NCBI RefSeq assembly: GCF_015223065.1
Contig: NZ_JADFBY010000003.1
Location: 248,001-312,000 of the forward strand
Source of the DNA: Mucilaginibacter sp. JRF
GTDB lineage: Bacteria > Bacteroidota > Bacteroidia > Sphingobacteriales > Sphingobacteriaceae
Direction of reading: 5' to 3'
DNA: 64,000 bases
The notes under the pieces are model-generated. The model was not told the DNA's origin. It worked only from the letters and a program-made list of their open reading frames with translations, and ran no database searches. The translations under genes and the position numbers were made by a program. Below are positions 62,829 to 64,000 of the stretch, piece after piece (position 1 is the stretch's first letter; each line of letters opens with the position of its first letter).

Positions 62829-64000
62829 TCACGAAATATCCCGGGTAATGCCTGATGAATTTAATTGCAGATCGTAAAGTTTGCGGTAATATCCACCCTC
62901 AATACGTAGCAGTTGCTGGTGCGTACCCATTTCCTTTATCTCACCATGATCAAGCACAATAATATTATCAGCGTTTTGTATGGTCGAAAGGCGGTGGGCT
63001 ATCACAATAGCCGTACGACCCTGCATCAGTTTCTGGATGGCGTTTTGTATCAGATGCTCAGTTTCGGTATCAACCGATGAAGTTGCTTCATCCAACACCA
63101 GAATAGCCGGATCGTACACCAAAGCACGGATAAAAGATATCAGCTGCGCCTGCCCTGCCGATAAGGTGGCACCACGTTCCTGCACATTATAATCATAGCC
63201 GCCCGGCAAGCGTTCAATAAAATCGTGCGCGCCAACATCCTTAGCCGCGGCAATAACCTGTTCGCGGGTGATGGATGGGTTGTTCAGGCTGATGTTATTG
63301 GCAATGGTATCGCTAAACAGAAACACATCCTGTATAACCGTGGCAATGCGCGAACGCAGGTAATTTACTTCATAGTTTTTTAGGTCCTGCCCGTCAATAG
63401 TTACCTCGCCCTGGCCTATCTCGTAAAAACGGTTAAGTATATTTATGGTTGATGATTTGCCCGCACCCGTAGCGCCTACCAGTGCCAGTGTTTCGCCGGA
63501 CTTAACATGAAAACTGATGTTTTTTAGCACCCAATTATCATCATTATAAGCAAACCATACCTTATCAAAACGGATATCGCCATTCAGCACCGTCGGTTTA
63601 AGCTCGCCTTTATTTTCGGCTACCTCATCGGTATCAAGTACTTTAAAAATACGGTCGGCACCAACCATACCCATTTGCAGGGTATTGAACTTATCGGCCA
63701 ACTGCCTTATCGGCCTGAACAATAGGTTAAGCAGCGTAATAAAAGCCACTATGGTACCGGTTGTAATACCTTGTTTTGATGCCGAGATGGAATTGATCTG
63801 CTCATCGGTTAGTATACGTTTACAGCCATACCAAACCAGCAAACCCATGCAAACGGCAAACAATATCTCAATCACAGGGAAGAAAATAGAATACGACCAG
63901 TTACTGCGGATGTGCGCGTCGCGGTGTTTTTTGTTAACGTCGTTGAATTTGCGGAATTCCTGCTCCTCTCGGGCAAAGTATTGTATAACGCTAACGCCCG
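62829..64000 (-). CDS. ABC exporter (membrane + ATPase), 5' end outside window
   Basis: The frame is open to the window edge; residues upstream of an internal GTG read as exporter transmembrane sequence (VSVIQYFAREEQEFRKFN). The transmembrane part ends at about IRQLADKFNTLQMGMVGADRIF. The nucleotide-binding domain has Walker A GATGAGKSS, the Q-loop, a variant signature TLSAGQ, Walker B AILVLDEATSSVD and the H-loop IVIAHRLSTIQNAD. It is an MsbA/MdlB-like half transporter for lipids or drugs; the substrate is not determinable. Confidence 0.93.
   Translation of the reverse strand, partial: GVSVIQYFAREEQEFRKFNDVNKKHRDAHIRSNWSYSIFFPVIEILFAVCMGLLVWYGCKRILTDEQINSISASKQGITTGTIVAFITLLNLLFRPIRQLADKFNTLQMGMVGADRIFKVLDTDEVAENKGELKPTVLNGDIRFDKVWFAYNDDNWVLKNISFHVKSGETLALVGATGAGKSSTINILNRFYEIGQGEVTIDGQDLKNYEVNYLRSRIATVIQDVFLFSDTIANNISLNNPSITREQVIAAAKDVGAHDFIERLPGGYDYNVQERGATLSAGQAQLISFIRALVYDPAILVLDEATSSVDTETEHLIQNAIQKLMQGRTAIVIAHRLSTIQNADNIIVLDHGEIKEMGTHQQLLRIEGGYYRKLYDLQLNSSGITRDIS

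Overview
The window comes from a Bacteroidota chromosome, most likely family Sphingobacteriaceae (Mucilaginibacter- or Pedobacter-like). The evidence is a T9SS-sorted protease, LruC/DUF4842 surface proteins, a DUF3098 gene between ftsX and uppP, formimidoylglutamase-family and DUF4369-thioredoxin genes, and promoters of the Bacteroidota type (TTTG, about 19 bp, then TAnnTTTG). Family names are my reading of motifs; no database search was possible. No tRNA, rRNA, CRISPR array, phage or transposase was recognised.

Layout. 1-4355: two tandem LruC-domain surface proteins (the first cut by the window edge) and a Crp-like regulator. 4555-10498: a zinc-ribbon membrane protein with an SPFH-GYF2 partner, a JmjC-like cupin, an AdiC-like antiporter and purU. 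10637-12547: dnaK. 12800-28137: a long leftward ribosomal run, rplC to rplQ, merging the S10, spc and alpha operons and including secY, map, infA and rpoA. 28374-36039: about 7.7 kb of unrelated genes (TonB C-terminal-domain protein, rhomboid protease, fungal-type prephenate dehydrogenase, coiled-coil membrane protein, GH20-like and GH43-like proteins, small unknowns). 36118-39691: the str cluster rpsL-rpsG-fusA-rpsJ, also leftward. The accessory block therefore separates rpsJ from rplC, and rplC has its own consensus promoter.

39889-47516: an SDR reductase, a degenerate-looking ureohydrolase, a thioredoxin-like protein, hisS, surE, lpxB, and three small leftward genes, two of which are tandem paralogous peptides of 53 and 50 residues. 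47831-56705: gamma-glutamyltranspeptidase, a small beta-barrel-like protein, a T9SS subtilase, a DEAD-box helicase with a DbpA-type domain and RGG tail, SDR-type threonine dehydrogenase, asd and a small membrane protein. 56821-64000: a DJ-1/PfpI protein, a DUF2157-like membrane protein, the leftward set ftsX-DUF3098-uppP-truB-ribF, a small hydrophilic protein and a truncated ABC exporter.

The least explained features are the inverted repeats in gene gaps. Inside the ribosomal clusters, seven intercistronic gaps carry dyads, including a perfect 22-bp stem between rpsN and rpsH. A 204-bp divergent gap is bounded by perfect 38-bp inverted arms, and several REP-like elements lie near gene ends. 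The tandem small peptides and the split S10 operon are the other main leads.
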